A DNA stretch of 64,000 nt from Holophagae bacterium (GTDB taxonomy: Bacteria > Acidobacteriota > Holophagae > Acanthopleuribacterales > Acanthopleuribacteraceae): contig JAJCXM010000001.1 in NCBI GenBank assembly GCA_029263455.1, positions 1-64,000 of the forward strand. The letters run 5' to 3'. The notes beneath the pieces were generated by a model. That model did not search any database and had not been told where the DNA came from. It was given only the letters and a program-made list of their open reading frames with translations. Numbering within the stretch: position 1 is the stretch's first letter; each line of letters starts with the position of its first letter. Positions 55,758-64,000 of the stretch are shown here, piece by piece. The position numbers were made by a program, and so were the translations under genes.

Positions 55758-58346
55758 ATGTACTTGACAACGATATGGCTGATTTTTGCTCTACAGGCTG
55801 AATCACCGGCACCAATCCCGCTTTGGACGCTGGAGCCATCATCACAGACTCATACATTTTTGTTACCAGACGATCTGGCTTCAAATCCAGTCCAACCGGA
55901 ACTTCGTCACGCCATTTTGCGCTTGGACAAGCAATGGCAGTCCATAAACAAGCAGGACGCCTTCAAATTAAAGGCTTGGATTGTTAGTCTAAAATCAGCC
56001 GCCCCCCAAGCGCTCGTGGCTCTTGAGGCCAACCCTGACCAGATTAATTCGCTCATGGAGCATGAACTTGCACCCTACATCGATGGCTACGTCTTCGATG
56101 ATTCACCTTACATTCCAGATGCAGACGAAACAGGTAAGTTATGGTTACGTGTTGACCAAGCGCCTAAATCCAAGTTACTCGAACTCATTGACGCAGCGGC
56201 CATTGGCATTCAGCTTGTTATTTTCGAAGATATACCTCTAGCCGACGATGAGCGTCTCTTTTTGGAGACAATCCGCGCCACCAAGACAGGCAGCCTTGAC
56301 CAGCAACCCGAACTTCCTGGCTTCGAGAGCCATCAATACCATCTGTTTATGGACCCGGGTACAGGCATTCACCATTTGGCCATCAGTGATCCCAAGGCCG
56401 AGGGTCGCTTTGTCTCATTGCGACAGAACAGCGTGTTCAACGTCGAGATGGTTTATCCCAACCAAAAGACGGTCAAATCAAAATCAATAGGTACAACACG
56501 AACAGAGTTCACCGTCCCAGAAGGATTTGCCCACACCCTTTTCAAACTCGTACCCACAAGCGACGTGGGACCAACAGAATCTATTCAGATCGTTGCCAAG
56601 AAGTCCGTGGACCCCTATGAGTTGGTGGTCAAAAACCAAGTATTCAAAGACAGCCAGGCCAAACTAGTCGATTCTTTACAAGTTGAGGAAGAGGTGACCT
56701 ATCGCTATCAGGGCCCCAGCGGCGCTGGTGTCGACATCATGTTCAAGGACACCGTCATTCATCGCAAGGACCAAGCGACCGAACGAGTCCGTCACGATAT
56801 GTACCTGGGCGGCGTCAAATGGCCCTATGACGAGTTAATCGAATTGCCCCTTGTTCAGCCTGAAAAGGTGCAGCGCGAGCCGCTGGTCATCGATTTGGAC
56901 AAATCCTATCAATACACCTATCTCGGCGAAGAAGATATCAACGACCATTTGGCATGGAAAGTAGGCTTTGTCCCCAAGAATTCTGGCGATTTCTTTACAG
57001 GAACGGTCTGGATTGACCAAGAGAACGGGGCCCATCACAAGATCAGGGCCGTTCAGTCTGGACTACAATCCCCGGTGATTGGCAACGAAGTCACCGCCTA
57101 CTACGACTGGGTGGAAGACGATTCCAATCGCTACTGGACACAGGTTAGAGAGCAAAACCTGATGGTTATCAATTTCATCGGCGAAACCGTGCCTATTCAA
57201 CTCGACAGCGTGCGCTCTGAATTCAAATTCAATCGCCCAGAAGTCAATGAGGTATTAAAGGCCGCTTACGAAAGCAAGGCTTTGATCCTTCGCGACACCG
57301 ACAGCGGCTATAAATACTTGGTAAATAAGGGTGGCGAACGTGTCTTGGAGGAAAACTCATTTACACGTCAACGATTCTTGTTAGGCGGCATTCTTTTTGA
57401 TCCGGGCCTGGACTATCCCATACCCTTGGCCGGTTTTAACTACCTCAATCTCGACTTTATGAATCAAGGTTATCAATTCAACGCGCTGATTGGCGGCGCT
57501 CTAAATGTCGTACATTTTGCCAACAATGATCTTTGGGGAAAGGGCTGGGATTTAACCGCTGAATTGTTTACAACCGCGCTCTATTTTTCCGATGATATTT
57601 ATGAGGAAGGCGAGCGTCGAGACGACTTGGAAGTGAAGGAACTGCGCGAGGCGTTCAATCTAAGCTTAGGTATACCGCTTGGTAATTATGTCAAGTTTTC
57701 AAGTAATTACAGCCTGCGTTATCTTGACTACAAAGACGGTGACGACACCGACCCCGAATTTGTCCTGCCATCTAGTACGTTCGAACATATCGCACGGCTC
57801 AAACTCAACTTTAACCGCGCTCGATTCGCCTCCTCACTTGAATACGAAACGGCCAATCGCACAAGTTGGGAGCCCTGGGGTTTTGCTGCCGACGAGAACC
57901 CAATTCAAGACCAATACAGTAAGGTCCAGTTCGACGCCTCAGTAACCAAACGCTTGCAGCGTTTCCAATCCATCACTACAGACGTGCGTTACATCAAGGG
58001 TTGGGATCTTGATCGCTTTTCTAGCATCCGATTCGGCGGCTTTGAGAATTCAGTATCAGGTTTCGGCACAACGGGTATTCAAGCAGATGAAGCGGTTCGC
58101 TTGCGAACCGAATACGAGTTTGGCGTAAAGGAACTCTTTCAGATGGATGTCTCACTCGATGCGGCACGAGCCTGGGCAAACACGGGAACAGAAGAGGTTG
58201 ATTTAGTGGGTATTGGATTGGCCGCCAATTTCATCGGGCCCTGGAAACTTCTATTGAGGGCCAACATAGGTTACGGACTCCACTCAACCATCAAAGGCGA
58301 AGAAGGTGACCTGACAGGCCAAATATTTCTGTTGCGTATTTTCTAA
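55758..58346 (+). CDS. Large outer-membrane protein of unknown function
   Basis: 862 residues with a signal peptide (MYLTTIWLIFALQA). Residues 20-280 look like a globular periplasmic domain; 280-490 resemble a lipoprotein-sorting-like sheet domain (YQYTYLGEEDINDHLAWKV); 530-862 have alternating beta strands (GWDLTAELFTTALYF, VKFSSNYSLRYLDY) ending in FLLRIF with a C-terminal Phe, the pattern of an outer-membrane barrel. GGAGGAGACGGT lies just before the ATG. No named family fits. It stands alone, divergent from yceD. Confidence 0.75.
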   Translation: MYLTTIWLIFALQAESPAPIPLWTLEPSSQTHTFLLPDDLASNPVQPELRHAILRLDKQWQSINKQDAFKLKAWIVSLKSAAPQALVALEANPDQINSLMEHELAPYIDGYVFDDSPYIPDADETGKLWLRVDQAPKSKLLELIDAAAIGIQLVIFEDIPLADDERLFLETIRATKTGSLDQQPELPGFESHQYHLFMDPGTGIHHLAISDPKAEGRFVSLRQNSVFNVEMVYPNQKTVKSKSIGTTRTEFTVPEGFAHTLFKLVPTSDVGPTESIQIVAKKSVDPYELVVKNQVFKDSQAKLVDSLQVEEEVTYRYQGPSGAGVDIMFKDTVIHRKDQATERVRHDMYLGGVKWPYDELIELPLVQPEKVQREPLVIDLDKSYQYTYLGEEDINDHLAWKVGFVPKNSGDFFTGTVWIDQENGAHHKIRAVQSGLQSPVIGNEVTAYYDWVEDDSNRYWTQVREQNLMVINFIGETVPIQLDSVRSEFKFNRPEVNEVLKAAYESKALILRDTDSGYKYLVNKGGERVLEENSFTRQRFLLGGILFDPGLDYPIPLAGFNYLNLDFMNQGYQFNALIGGALNVVHFANNDLWGKGWDLTAELFTTALYFSDDIYEEGERRDDLEVKELREAFNLSLGIPLGNYVKFSSNYSLRYLDYKDGDDTDPEFVLPSSTFEHIARLKLNFNRARFASSLEYETANRTSWEPWGFAADENPIQDQYSKVQFDASVTKRLQRFQSITTDVRYIKGWDLDRFSSIRFGGFENSVSGFGTTGIQADEAVRLRTEYEFGVKELFQMDVSLDAARAWANTGTEEVDLVGIGLAANFIGPWKLLLRANIGYGLHSTIKGEEGDLTGQIFLLRIF

Positions 58347-58351
58347 GGCGC

Positions 58352-58846
58352 TCAACGATGCGGGTCAAGCTGCCCAGATTCTGCCAGTTGGGTCTCCATT
58401 GACAGCACTTGTTTAAGGCCCAAGTAGCCACCCATGAGACCCAAGAGCGCGAGCACATGGAGCGCAAGCGCCGCAAAGTTGCCTGACTTCAAGCACAACA
58501 CGGCATCAAGCGCGTACAACAAGATACCCAAAACAAAGGCCTGCCTGAATTTGCGTCTAGCAAAGTTAGCAAACACCAAAAAAAGGGCCGCAGCCATGGC
58601 AAAGATTAGCCACATCTCCGTCGTCATGGCTTCAGCCTCAACCAACGTATAGAGACCTAACTGTATGAAATTAAGCCACTTGGACTCAAGGCCGTTGAAT
58701 ACACACACGAGATAGACCAAAGCCAGGACGCCGACGTAGTTGAACCAGTTGGCTCCGTATTTAAGGGTGGTAATGTGTTTTTCAGCCTCTTTTGCCCAAC
58801 TCGACAAATCGTCTTCATTGACATTTGACGCTTCACGGGCACTCAC
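58352..58846 (-). CDS. Four-helix membrane protein of unknown function
   Basis: 164 residues: a soluble charged N-terminus (residues 1-30), then about four helices (VGVLALVYLVCVF; MWLIFAMAAALFLVFANF; AFVLGILLYALDAVL; LHVLALLGLMGGYLGL). The ATGA overlaps the stop of the eRF1-like gene by 4 bases, so the two are coupled. No family is recognised. Its end meets the outer-membrane-protein gene end to end. Confidence 0.7.
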   Translation of the reverse strand: MSAREASNVNEDDLSSWAKEAEKHITTLKYGANWFNYVGVLALVYLVCVFNGLESKWLNFIQLGLYTLVEAEAMTTEMWLIFAMAAALFLVFANFARRKFRQAFVLGILLYALDAVLCLKSGNFAALALHVLALLGLMGGYLGLKQVLSMETQLAESGQLDPHR

Positions 58847-59262
58847 TTCGCGCGCGACCGCCCCGTTTTTCTGACTGGAACATCAAAATACTCTTTAATA
58901 AAGGCGACGAGTTGAGGTTTGGTGAGATTATCTTTGGCTTGCATTTTGGTGATGATTGCTTTTGTCGAGGGCGTTTCCGAGATCACCTTTAGTAATTCCG
59001 TTTTTGCTTCTCCTGGACCCATAATCAGAAGGACATCAATGTCGTTCAGGCGACCTACAATATCTTGATAAAACTGAGCATATTGCAGGGCTAAACGACG
59101 GTCTCGTCTTTTTTCGGAGGACCCGGTTTCGGAAGGACCTCTGGAACTCAACATTTTCGAATCTATTTCCGATTCGATGGTTTCTGTGAATGCCCGTTCT
59201 CCCTTGAGACGAATGAGCACAGCTTGACGATGATCAATCCATATTCCTGCTTGTAGCGTCAT
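58843..59262 (-). CDS. eRF1-like small protein
   Basis: 139 residues. GIWIDHRQAVLI at the N-terminus and DVLLIMGPGEAKTELLK in the middle resemble the Rossmann-like domain of eRF1-related translation proteins, a group often annotated only as hypothetical in bacteria. No catalytic residue is identifiable to me. The gene is coupled to the downstream membrane protein. Function unknown. Confidence 0.65.
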   Translation of the reverse strand: MTLQAGIWIDHRQAVLIRLKGERAFTETIESEIDSKMLSSRGPSETGSSEKRRDRRLALQYAQFYQDIVGRLNDIDVLLIMGPGEAKTELLKVISETPSTKAIITKMQAKDNLTKPQLVAFIKEYFDVPVRKTGRSRAK

Positions 59263-59538
59263 AAAACTCCTCTCTTAGATAGACCCCGCCATTCGTTTGG
59301 GCCGCACTGGAAGTAAAAGGAAGACGGAGTCGATATGCAACTCTTCCACTCCTCCAAGCCAAAGTCAACCCAAACCGGAAACTGGTCACAAACCAATACC
59401 GGGGTCGACAATTTTGCAATGTTGCAATTCAGGATCGGAGCATGTTTGGATAACTTATTCTGTCGCGCTTTACCTACCCATCGAACGACTAATGCGGATG
59501 CTATCTTATCCATCTGAGGATCACTGGGAGGCGATTTC

Positions 59539-60237
59539 TTGAAGCTATTCGTATTGATGACAATCTTTGCTATCGGTGCCAACGCCAGCGATGTCCAGCA
59601 CGTACTTATCATCGGGAATTCCTATGTTGCATCGAATAATTTATCGGACATGGTTGCGAAACTCGCCACACAACAGCAAGGACCCGTTGATATCGCCCAA
59701 GTGGCACATGGCGGATGGACATTGAAGCAGCACGCCAATTCAAAAAAGACACTTGAGCTCATTGCCTCGCGAAAGTGGCTGGCGATCATCCTGCAAGAAC
59801 AAAGTACGATTCCCGCTCAAGAGAATCGTCGCCAGCCATTTATCGAGGCCATACACGGCCTCAAGAAAGCTGCTCAACCTAATACGACATTCTACTTGAT
59901 GGCGACATGGGGTCGCGAACGCGGTTTGCCTAGCTTAGGCTTCAAAGAATTTCAATCCATGCAAAAGGCGCTAAACACAGGCTACCAGCTCGCTGCGGCA
60001 GCAACGAAAAGCCAGGTGATCCCGGCCGGCACTGTATGGCAGGCCGCTTATCAAGAAGGAATCAAAGATCTTTGGATGCCCGATGGAAGTCATCCAAGCA
60101 GAAAAGGCAGTTACCTTGTGGCCTGTAGCATTGTGCGCACGATCTGGCAGATCGAGACCTCTGGACTACCGAACGAAGGCACGCTGTCGAAGGAGGAGTG
60201 CCTTGCCCTACAAGGGATTGTCGATCGCGTGATCTAA
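59539..60237 (+). CDS. Secreted SGNH/GDSL-type hydrolase
   Basis: 232 residues with a signal peptide (MKLFVLMTIFAIGANAS). The nucleophile block is IIGNSYV (GNS in place of GDS) and the C-terminal DGSHPSRKGSYLVA supplies the Asp-His pair, the SGNH pattern. It probably cleaves an ester or acetyl group in the envelope. The start is a TTG at 59539 with GGGAGG 7 bases upstream. It stands alone. Confidence 0.75.
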   Translation: MKLFVLMTIFAIGANASDVQHVLIIGNSYVASNNLSDMVAKLATQQQGPVDIAQVAHGGWTLKQHANSKKTLELIASRKWLAIILQEQSTIPAQENRRQPFIEAIHGLKKAAQPNTTFYLMATWGRERGLPSLGFKEFQSMQKALNTGYQLAAAATKSQVIPAGTVWQAAYQEGIKDLWMPDGSHPSRKGSYLVACSIVRTIWQIETSGLPNEGTLSKEECLALQGIVDRVI

Positions 60238-60582
60238 ACGCCAGGCACCATGCCAAATTAACTGCGCGAAGCCTTTAACGAAGACAACGAACATCGCAAA
60301 TCGCGCTTCATGATGCTGGCTCAAGATCGAAAGGTAAAACCACCCGTTCGCCGCTCCCTCAACCGCGGACTAGTGACGACAACCCATCTTTCAGATAGCG
60401 TTGATGCCGGACAATCAGGCGAGCTCGAGACACCAAGGCAACTTTATGGGGACACGTTGTCGTGAAGCCAGCCTTTACTTCCTGAATACGGATCACGGCG
60501 GCCGAAATCGACATGGGGTTATCACACAAATGTGCGTAGGATGGAAGACTGATCCGACGAATGATGGTTGGAAGTCCGGTGT

Positions 60583-60606
60583 AAGGGCGGTTCGCGAACC
60601 GCCCTT
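60583..60606. repeat. Perfect 24-base palindrome
   Basis: Two 12-base arms, AAGGGCGGTTCG and CGAACCGCCCTT, meet with no spacer. It has no T run after it. It could form a cruciform or be a protein-binding site or the end of a decayed mobile element. Confidence 0.7.
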
Positions 60607-60790
60607 GTCTGTCTTTGAAGGGAGTCGGGTTGTTTGATGATCAGACCATCCAACCTTCCCGTCGTCGAAACTCCCGGCTGATGATTTTTAACAGGGACGC
60701 CTATTTGAACTCGCTATCAATAGTGCTAGTCAAGGCCTAGCAGCCTTAATGGCGTGCGGGTTTCATATGGCTATATCTAAACGCTTTTTT

Positions 60791-60799
60791 TGTTATACT
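60791..60799 (+). promoter_or_regulatory. Extended -10 promoter of the rdgC-like gene
   Basis: TG-T-TATACT (60791-60799) is an extended -10, with no good -35. Transcription would start near 60806 and give a short leader to the ribosome site GAGGAG (60811 on), which supports the ATG at 60823 over one upstream. Confidence 0.5.
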
Positions 60800-60822
60800 T
60801 GCGCCTTTGCGAGGAGATCAAT

Positions 60823-61740
60823 ATGGCACTTATTTCAGGTAGTGTGGCCTGCACGCGGTTCAGTGTAGTTGCGGCGCCCGAGGAGATCGATTTCGATAGT
60901 GTGCGATTTAGGGCCCTGCAACCGGGTTCGATTCTTCGCGAAAGCTCAGGTTTTGTGCCTTATGAACCCGAGGAGCCCTACTTGATTGCCAATCGCATGT
61001 GGGCATTCAGGATTCGCTGCGATCAAAAGAAAGTGGACGCGAACCAACTCAAGGAACGTGTCCGTGAGTTAGTCAAAGTGGAGATGCAAGAAGTCGGTCC
61101 ACCCTCGATGAAGAAGATTCAAGAGCTACGTAAACTCGCAGAAGAAGAGTTGCTAGAGCGCCAATCATCTTCCACAAAAATCATCGAATGTGTACTCGAC
61201 GATCACACGTTATATGTTGGAACTGTCGCGCAATCAAATCTCGGCTTAGTTTCCGCCCTTTTATTGAAGGTAGGCGTGCAGCTTGAATTCAAAACGCCTT
61301 GGATTGACGCCGGACTGGAATCTCAATCGGCCGATCACATTGATTACCAAGACCCAAGTCAATCGGTCATCGGCTGCCACTTTCTCAACGCGCTACTCAA
61401 CGACCCAGACGTCTTTCCAGAGGTCGAACGTGGGCAAGCCAAGCTTATTACAGCCAGCGGTACGACGGTTACCCTGAAAGGAACTATCCAGTCAGACCTG
61501 GACCGTTTCTTAGACGAAGGTTCCGATTTAATCAATCTCAAATTACTGTACGAAGACACGCTTTTCACCTTGGATGGATTATCGTTTCGGATCTCAGGCC
61601 TCAAAATAAACCCTTACAAATCAGATCACTGGACTGGCAAGTTACAGTCCCGACTCGACCGCATCCGTGAGGTGTGGGAGGCCATGGATCAGAAGTTTCT
61701 CGATTTTGCCAACAAAAATAGCTTAGGAATTAATTCATGA
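60823..61740 (+). CDS. RdgC-like recombination-associated protein
   Basis: 305 residues from the ATG at 60823 (GAGGAG upstream). The N-terminal ISGSVACTRFSVV, GFVPYEP and MWAFRIRCDQKK and the long charged helix before ERQSSSTKII resemble RdgC, the DNA-binding ring that modulates RecA recombination, mostly known from Proteobacteria. Similarity is by eye. It is coupled to a rhodanese (ATGA overlap). Confidence 0.65.
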   Translation: MALISGSVACTRFSVVAAPEEIDFDSVRFRALQPGSILRESSGFVPYEPEEPYLIANRMWAFRIRCDQKKVDANQLKERVRELVKVEMQEVGPPSMKKIQELRKLAEEELLERQSSSTKIIECVLDDHTLYVGTVAQSNLGLVSALLLKVGVQLEFKTPWIDAGLESQSADHIDYQDPSQSVIGCHFLNALLNDPDVFPEVERGQAKLITASGTTVTLKGTIQSDLDRFLDEGSDLINLKLLYEDTLFTLDGLSFRISGLKINPYKSDHWTGKLQSRLDRIREVWEAMDQKFLDFANKNSLGINS

Positions 61741-62048
61741 CCGTGCTTGAACTTCAGAAGTTACTTAACAACCAAGAACCGATCACCCTCTTAGATGTTC
61801 GTGAACCTTATGAATGGGAAATCGCAACCATACCGGGCACGACCCATCAGATTCCTCTGAAATGGGTGCAAGACAGAGCCTCTGAAATCGACACATCCAC
61901 ACCATGTGTCGTTTACTGCCGATCAGGTAAACGCTCGCAACTTGCCATTGAGCTATTACAAGAAAAAGGTCTGCTGCATCTCGTTAATCTTGAAGGGGGC
62001 ATTCTTGCTTGGTCGGAACACATAGATCCAAGTATGGATACCTATTAG
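61737..62048 (+). CDS. Rhodanese-domain sulfurtransferase
   Basis: 103-residue single rhodanese domain. LLDVREPYEWEIATIPG and the catalytic Cys in VYCRSGKRSQLA are clear. It transfers sulfane sulfur; the substrate and partner are unknown. It overlaps the rdgC-like gene by 4 bases. Convergent with the cNMP-FHA gene (ends overlap by 4 bases). Confidence 0.93.
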   Translation: MTVLELQKLLNNQEPITLLDVREPYEWEIATIPGTTHQIPLKWVQDRASEIDTSTPCVVYCRSGKRSQLAIELLQEKGLLHLVNLEGGILAWSEHIDPSMDTY

Positions 62049-62824
62049 TCACCGTCATCTTTAACGAGATAGAACTTAAAGGCCAACATGCCAAAATTGA
62101 TGGTGTCTTGGTCGTTTATCTCAAGCTGCTCACCGCCCGGACTGGCTTTCGCTCCATTTACAAAAGTACCATTCAAGACACCAATTTCTTCTTGTACGAA
62201 AAAGCGATTGTCACGACGAAAGATAATTGCATGGCGACGTGACACGGATCTGTTTTCATCTTCATAGGTCAAATCGACCTCTGGTTTGATTCCCGTGACC
62301 GGATCGTAGCGTCCGACCAGATTGTCATCGCTATCCAGGATGAACACACGATTGGTCGCCAAAGAAACCGCCTTGCCAACGACCTTCTTTTCCTTCGGGA
62401 CAACAATACCCGGACGCGTTTTTTGAGTTTCACTTTCAAACGCGTTAAGTGCGTTCAAGAACTCGTCCACCTTTTCTTCGGCTTGCCGTAATTTGGTGGA
62501 GAACTTCTGCATCATGCGAAACGCGATTTCCATGTTGGACTTCAACATTTTCACAAAGGTGCCACGATGAATGACGACAAGCGCGCATTCCGTCACCGCT
62601 TTAGCCGTTTCTGTTCTGGCCACATGTTCCAGAATAGAAAGTTCACCAAAGAAGTCGCCTTTGCCTAATTCGGCCATAACTTCAGTAGCTTCGCCTTTTT
62701 GTTTCGACAACTCAATTTTGCCTTCTGTGATGACAAACATAGAGTTGCCTGGTTCATGTTGGCTATAGATTATTTCGCCTTCTTCAAAGGAAAGCGTGTA
62801 TTGGGAGAAAACACTACCACTCAT
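62045..62824 (-). CDS. Cyclic-nucleotide-binding/FHA fusion protein
   Basis: 259 residues. Residues 10-115 form a cNMP-binding domain (EPGNSMFVITEGKIEL; GDFFGELSILEHVARTETAKA, the PBC with Glu and Arg). A helical linker (105-130) leads to an FHA domain at about 165-255 with GRYDP, SVSRRHAII and NGTFVNG, which binds phosphothreonine. There is no DNA-binding domain. A likely adaptor joining cyclic-nucleotide signals to Thr phosphorylation; partners are not here. Confidence 0.88.
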   Translation of the reverse strand: MSGSVFSQYTLSFEEGEIIYSQHEPGNSMFVITEGKIELSKQKGEATEVMAELGKGDFFGELSILEHVARTETAKAVTECALVVIHRGTFVKMLKSNMEIAFRMMQKFSTKLRQAEEKVDEFLNALNAFESETQKTRPGIVVPKEKKVVGKAVSLATNRVFILDSDDNLVGRYDPVTGIKPEVDLTYEDENRSVSRRHAIIFRRDNRFFVQEEIGVLNGTFVNGAKASPGGEQLEINDQDTINFGMLAFKFYLVKDDGD

Positions 62825-62912
62825 ACATATGCCCCGATCTCCCTATTCTACCTAAATATGGCGTGGCAACAGACACTGTTTTTCATTATTGCCTCATTAT
62901 AACCTAGCTTGT

Positions 62913-64000
62913 TCATCTTCCCCATCGCTCTCGTCGACGCTGAGACTCGACACAGGTCAACGCCGTAAGTCCCACGACAGACTCTGCCGAAGCGTGTCTT
63001 TGCACGGCATTAGCCGGAAATCGCAACCCGACCATGATCGGTCCAATAAAGGACGCGTTACTCAGTTCCAATAACAACTTGTGGCCTATGTTTCCAGATT
63101 GCAAATCAGGGAAGATTAATACGTTCGCGCTACCGGTAAGGGTCGAAAACGGGTATTGGTGTTCTCTGACATCAGGGTCAAGCGCCACATCGGGTTGCAT
63201 TTCACCATCAACTTCCAGGTCAGGGCGCCTGTTACGAATGAGGGCAGTCGCCTTCTGCACACGTGCCACCATCGGAGAAGGCGCGGAACCAAACGAAGAA
63301 TAACTCAGCATGGCGATTTTGGGTGGCAGGAATTGGTTGGCGAAGTCTGCCGTCATGATGGCAATCGAAGCTAATTGTTCTGGCGTTGGGTCCTCAGTCA
63401 TGGTGGTATCGGCCAAAAAGAGTAGTCTTTGTTTAATAGCCATAATATATAGTCCCACTACCTGGCCATCTGTTTCTTCGTCGCGTAAAACTTGTAAAAG
63501 TGAACGCGCCGCTCGAGGGTAAGTCGTTGCAAAGCCATTAATTAAGCCATCGGCATGACCCTCGTGAACCATGAGTGCCGCAAAATAATCACTACGCCTA
63601 ACTTGCTGCCGCGCATCGATGAGCGTTAATCCTTTTCGGCGCCGTTTTAGCCAATAAAGCTGTGCAAATGATTCTGCGCGTTCATCTGTACGCGGGTCCA
63701 CAATTTGAACCAAAGCGGGATTCACCCTTGCCCGCGCTAAGCTAGCCTCAATTTCATCTTTAGGTCCAACCAGGATTGGATGAGCAATGCCTTCTTCTAG
63801 GACTCGTTTGACGACAAGCGCCACTTTGGGGTCGTGAGCATCTGCATAGGCAATCCTTTGAGGGTTGGCACGGGCCTTCTGGACGACGGCATGCAAAGCA
63901 GCTTTGGATTCATCCTGTGTATTGGCCAGACGCGCCACATAGAGTTCTCGGTCAAAATCGGCGACCCCTGCGACGCCAGACTGAATGGCGGCTTCAGCCA
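62913..64000 (-). CDS. maeB: MaeB-type malic enzyme, C-terminal part (truncated by window edge)
   Basis: The frame is open to the right edge with 361 residues visible. The right-hand end (AEAAIQSGVAGVADFD) is the tail of the malic-enzyme NAD-binding half, and the rest is the phosphotransacetylase-like domain (SAPSPMVARVQKAT, LTGSANVLIFPDLQSGNIGHKLL). MaeB-type NADP-malic enzymes convert malate to pyruvate, with the PTA domain as regulator. The ATG at 63938 is internal. Confidence 0.85.
   Translation of the reverse strand, partial: AEAAIQSGVAGVADFDRELYVARLANTQDESKAALHAVVQKARANPQRIAYADAHDPKVALVVKRVLEEGIAHPILVGPKDEIEASLARARVNPALVQIVDPRTDERAESFAQLYWLKRRRKGLTLIDARQQVRRSDYFAALMVHEGHADGLINGFATTYPRAARSLLQVLRDEETDGQVVGLYIMAIKQRLLFLADTTMTEDPTPEQLASIAIMTADFANQFLPPKIAMLSYSSFGSAPSPMVARVQKATALIRNRRPDLEVDGEMQPDVALDPDVREHQYPFSTLTGSANVLIFPDLQSGNIGHKLLLELSNASFIGPIMVGLRFPANAVQRHASAESVVGLTALTCVESQRRRERWGR

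Larger units (their letters stand above)
60238..60822. other. Gene-poor region with a 24-base perfect palindrome
   Basis: About 585 bases lacking a clear gene. Two overlapping stop-free frames (about 60259-60464 and 60401-60637, plus strand) have no convincing start or known family and may be remains of a lost gene. The palindrome AAGGGCGGTTCGCGAACCGCCCTT split at its centre lies at 60583-60606. The rdgC promoter sits at its right end. Confidence 0.45.

Noticed and set aside
1-64000. CRISPR arrays, rRNA, tRNA, tmRNA, prophage or intact insertion sequences
   Set aside because: I saw no regularly spaced repeats, conserved rRNA or tRNA segments, integrase or transposase.

Overview
The window is a 64 kb piece of one bacterial chromosome, Gram-negative in character: TonB/ExbBD, RND pumps, an outer-membrane barrel and lipoprotein-type signal peptides. 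Several families point to a marine relative of the Acidobacteriota (Holophagae-like): a VWFA-related protein of the acidobacterial type, a PATAN/DUF4388 protein beside a TonB operon, a complete Na+-translocating NADH:quinone reductase, and an NtrC regulator joined to an Rsb-type phosphatase. This placement is inference. Base composition looks moderate throughout. I see no rRNA, tRNA, CRISPR array, intact insertion sequence or prophage.

Layout. 1-616: control region with a strong leftward promoter carrying a palindrome between its -35 and -10. 617-7854: nqrABCDEF-apbE, with the maturation gene nqrM convergent. 7.9-9.9 kb: a small conserved hypothetical and two polytopic membrane proteins, one resembling a worn-down antiporter-like subunit of complex I (NuoM/MrpD). 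9.95-14.7 kb: an exbB-exbD-exbD-tonB-PATAN-TPR operon. 14.9-23.0 kb: a membrane-fusion protein and two RND permeases. 23.1-28.3 kb: a VWA protein and a partner-switch operon (rsbV-, rsbW-, rsbU-like, then a sigma-54 activator). 28.6-35.8 kb: housekeeping (rph-rdgB; smpB, a HutF-like amidohydrolase, nth; nrdR-lon). 35.8-39.9 kb: 2-oxoacid dehydrogenase E1 beta and alpha, and mutL. 40.0-49.9 kb: a secreted protein, a two-component pair, a trmL/alkaline-phosphatase-superfamily/AAG operon, an ECF sigma/anti-sigma pair with a processive GT2, and an HxlR regulator divergent from a small membrane protein. 50-55.6 kb: a CPBP protease and the yceD-rpmF-fabG-acpP-fabF-aroA cluster. 55.7-64 kb: a large outer-membrane protein, an eRF1-like/membrane pair, an SGNH hydrolase, an RdgC-like/rhodanese pair, a cNMP-FHA fusion and the end of a MaeB-type malic enzyme.

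How the genes work together. The Nqr pump oxidises NADH and exports Na+; ApbE attaches the FMN groups to NqrB and NqrC, and NqrM is needed for iron delivery. The TonB module supplies energy for outer-membrane uptake. The lipid genes link membrane synthesis to ribosomal protein L32, and the Rsb-like operon probably integrates stress signals.

The observations most worth a second look are the NuoM-like pair lacking the pumping lysines, an endonuclease III that has lost two of the four canonical cluster cysteines, a HutF-like amidohydrolase with its HATH motif replaced, insertions at the same place in both RND pumps, the partner-switch/NtrC operon, and the cNMP-FHA fusion.
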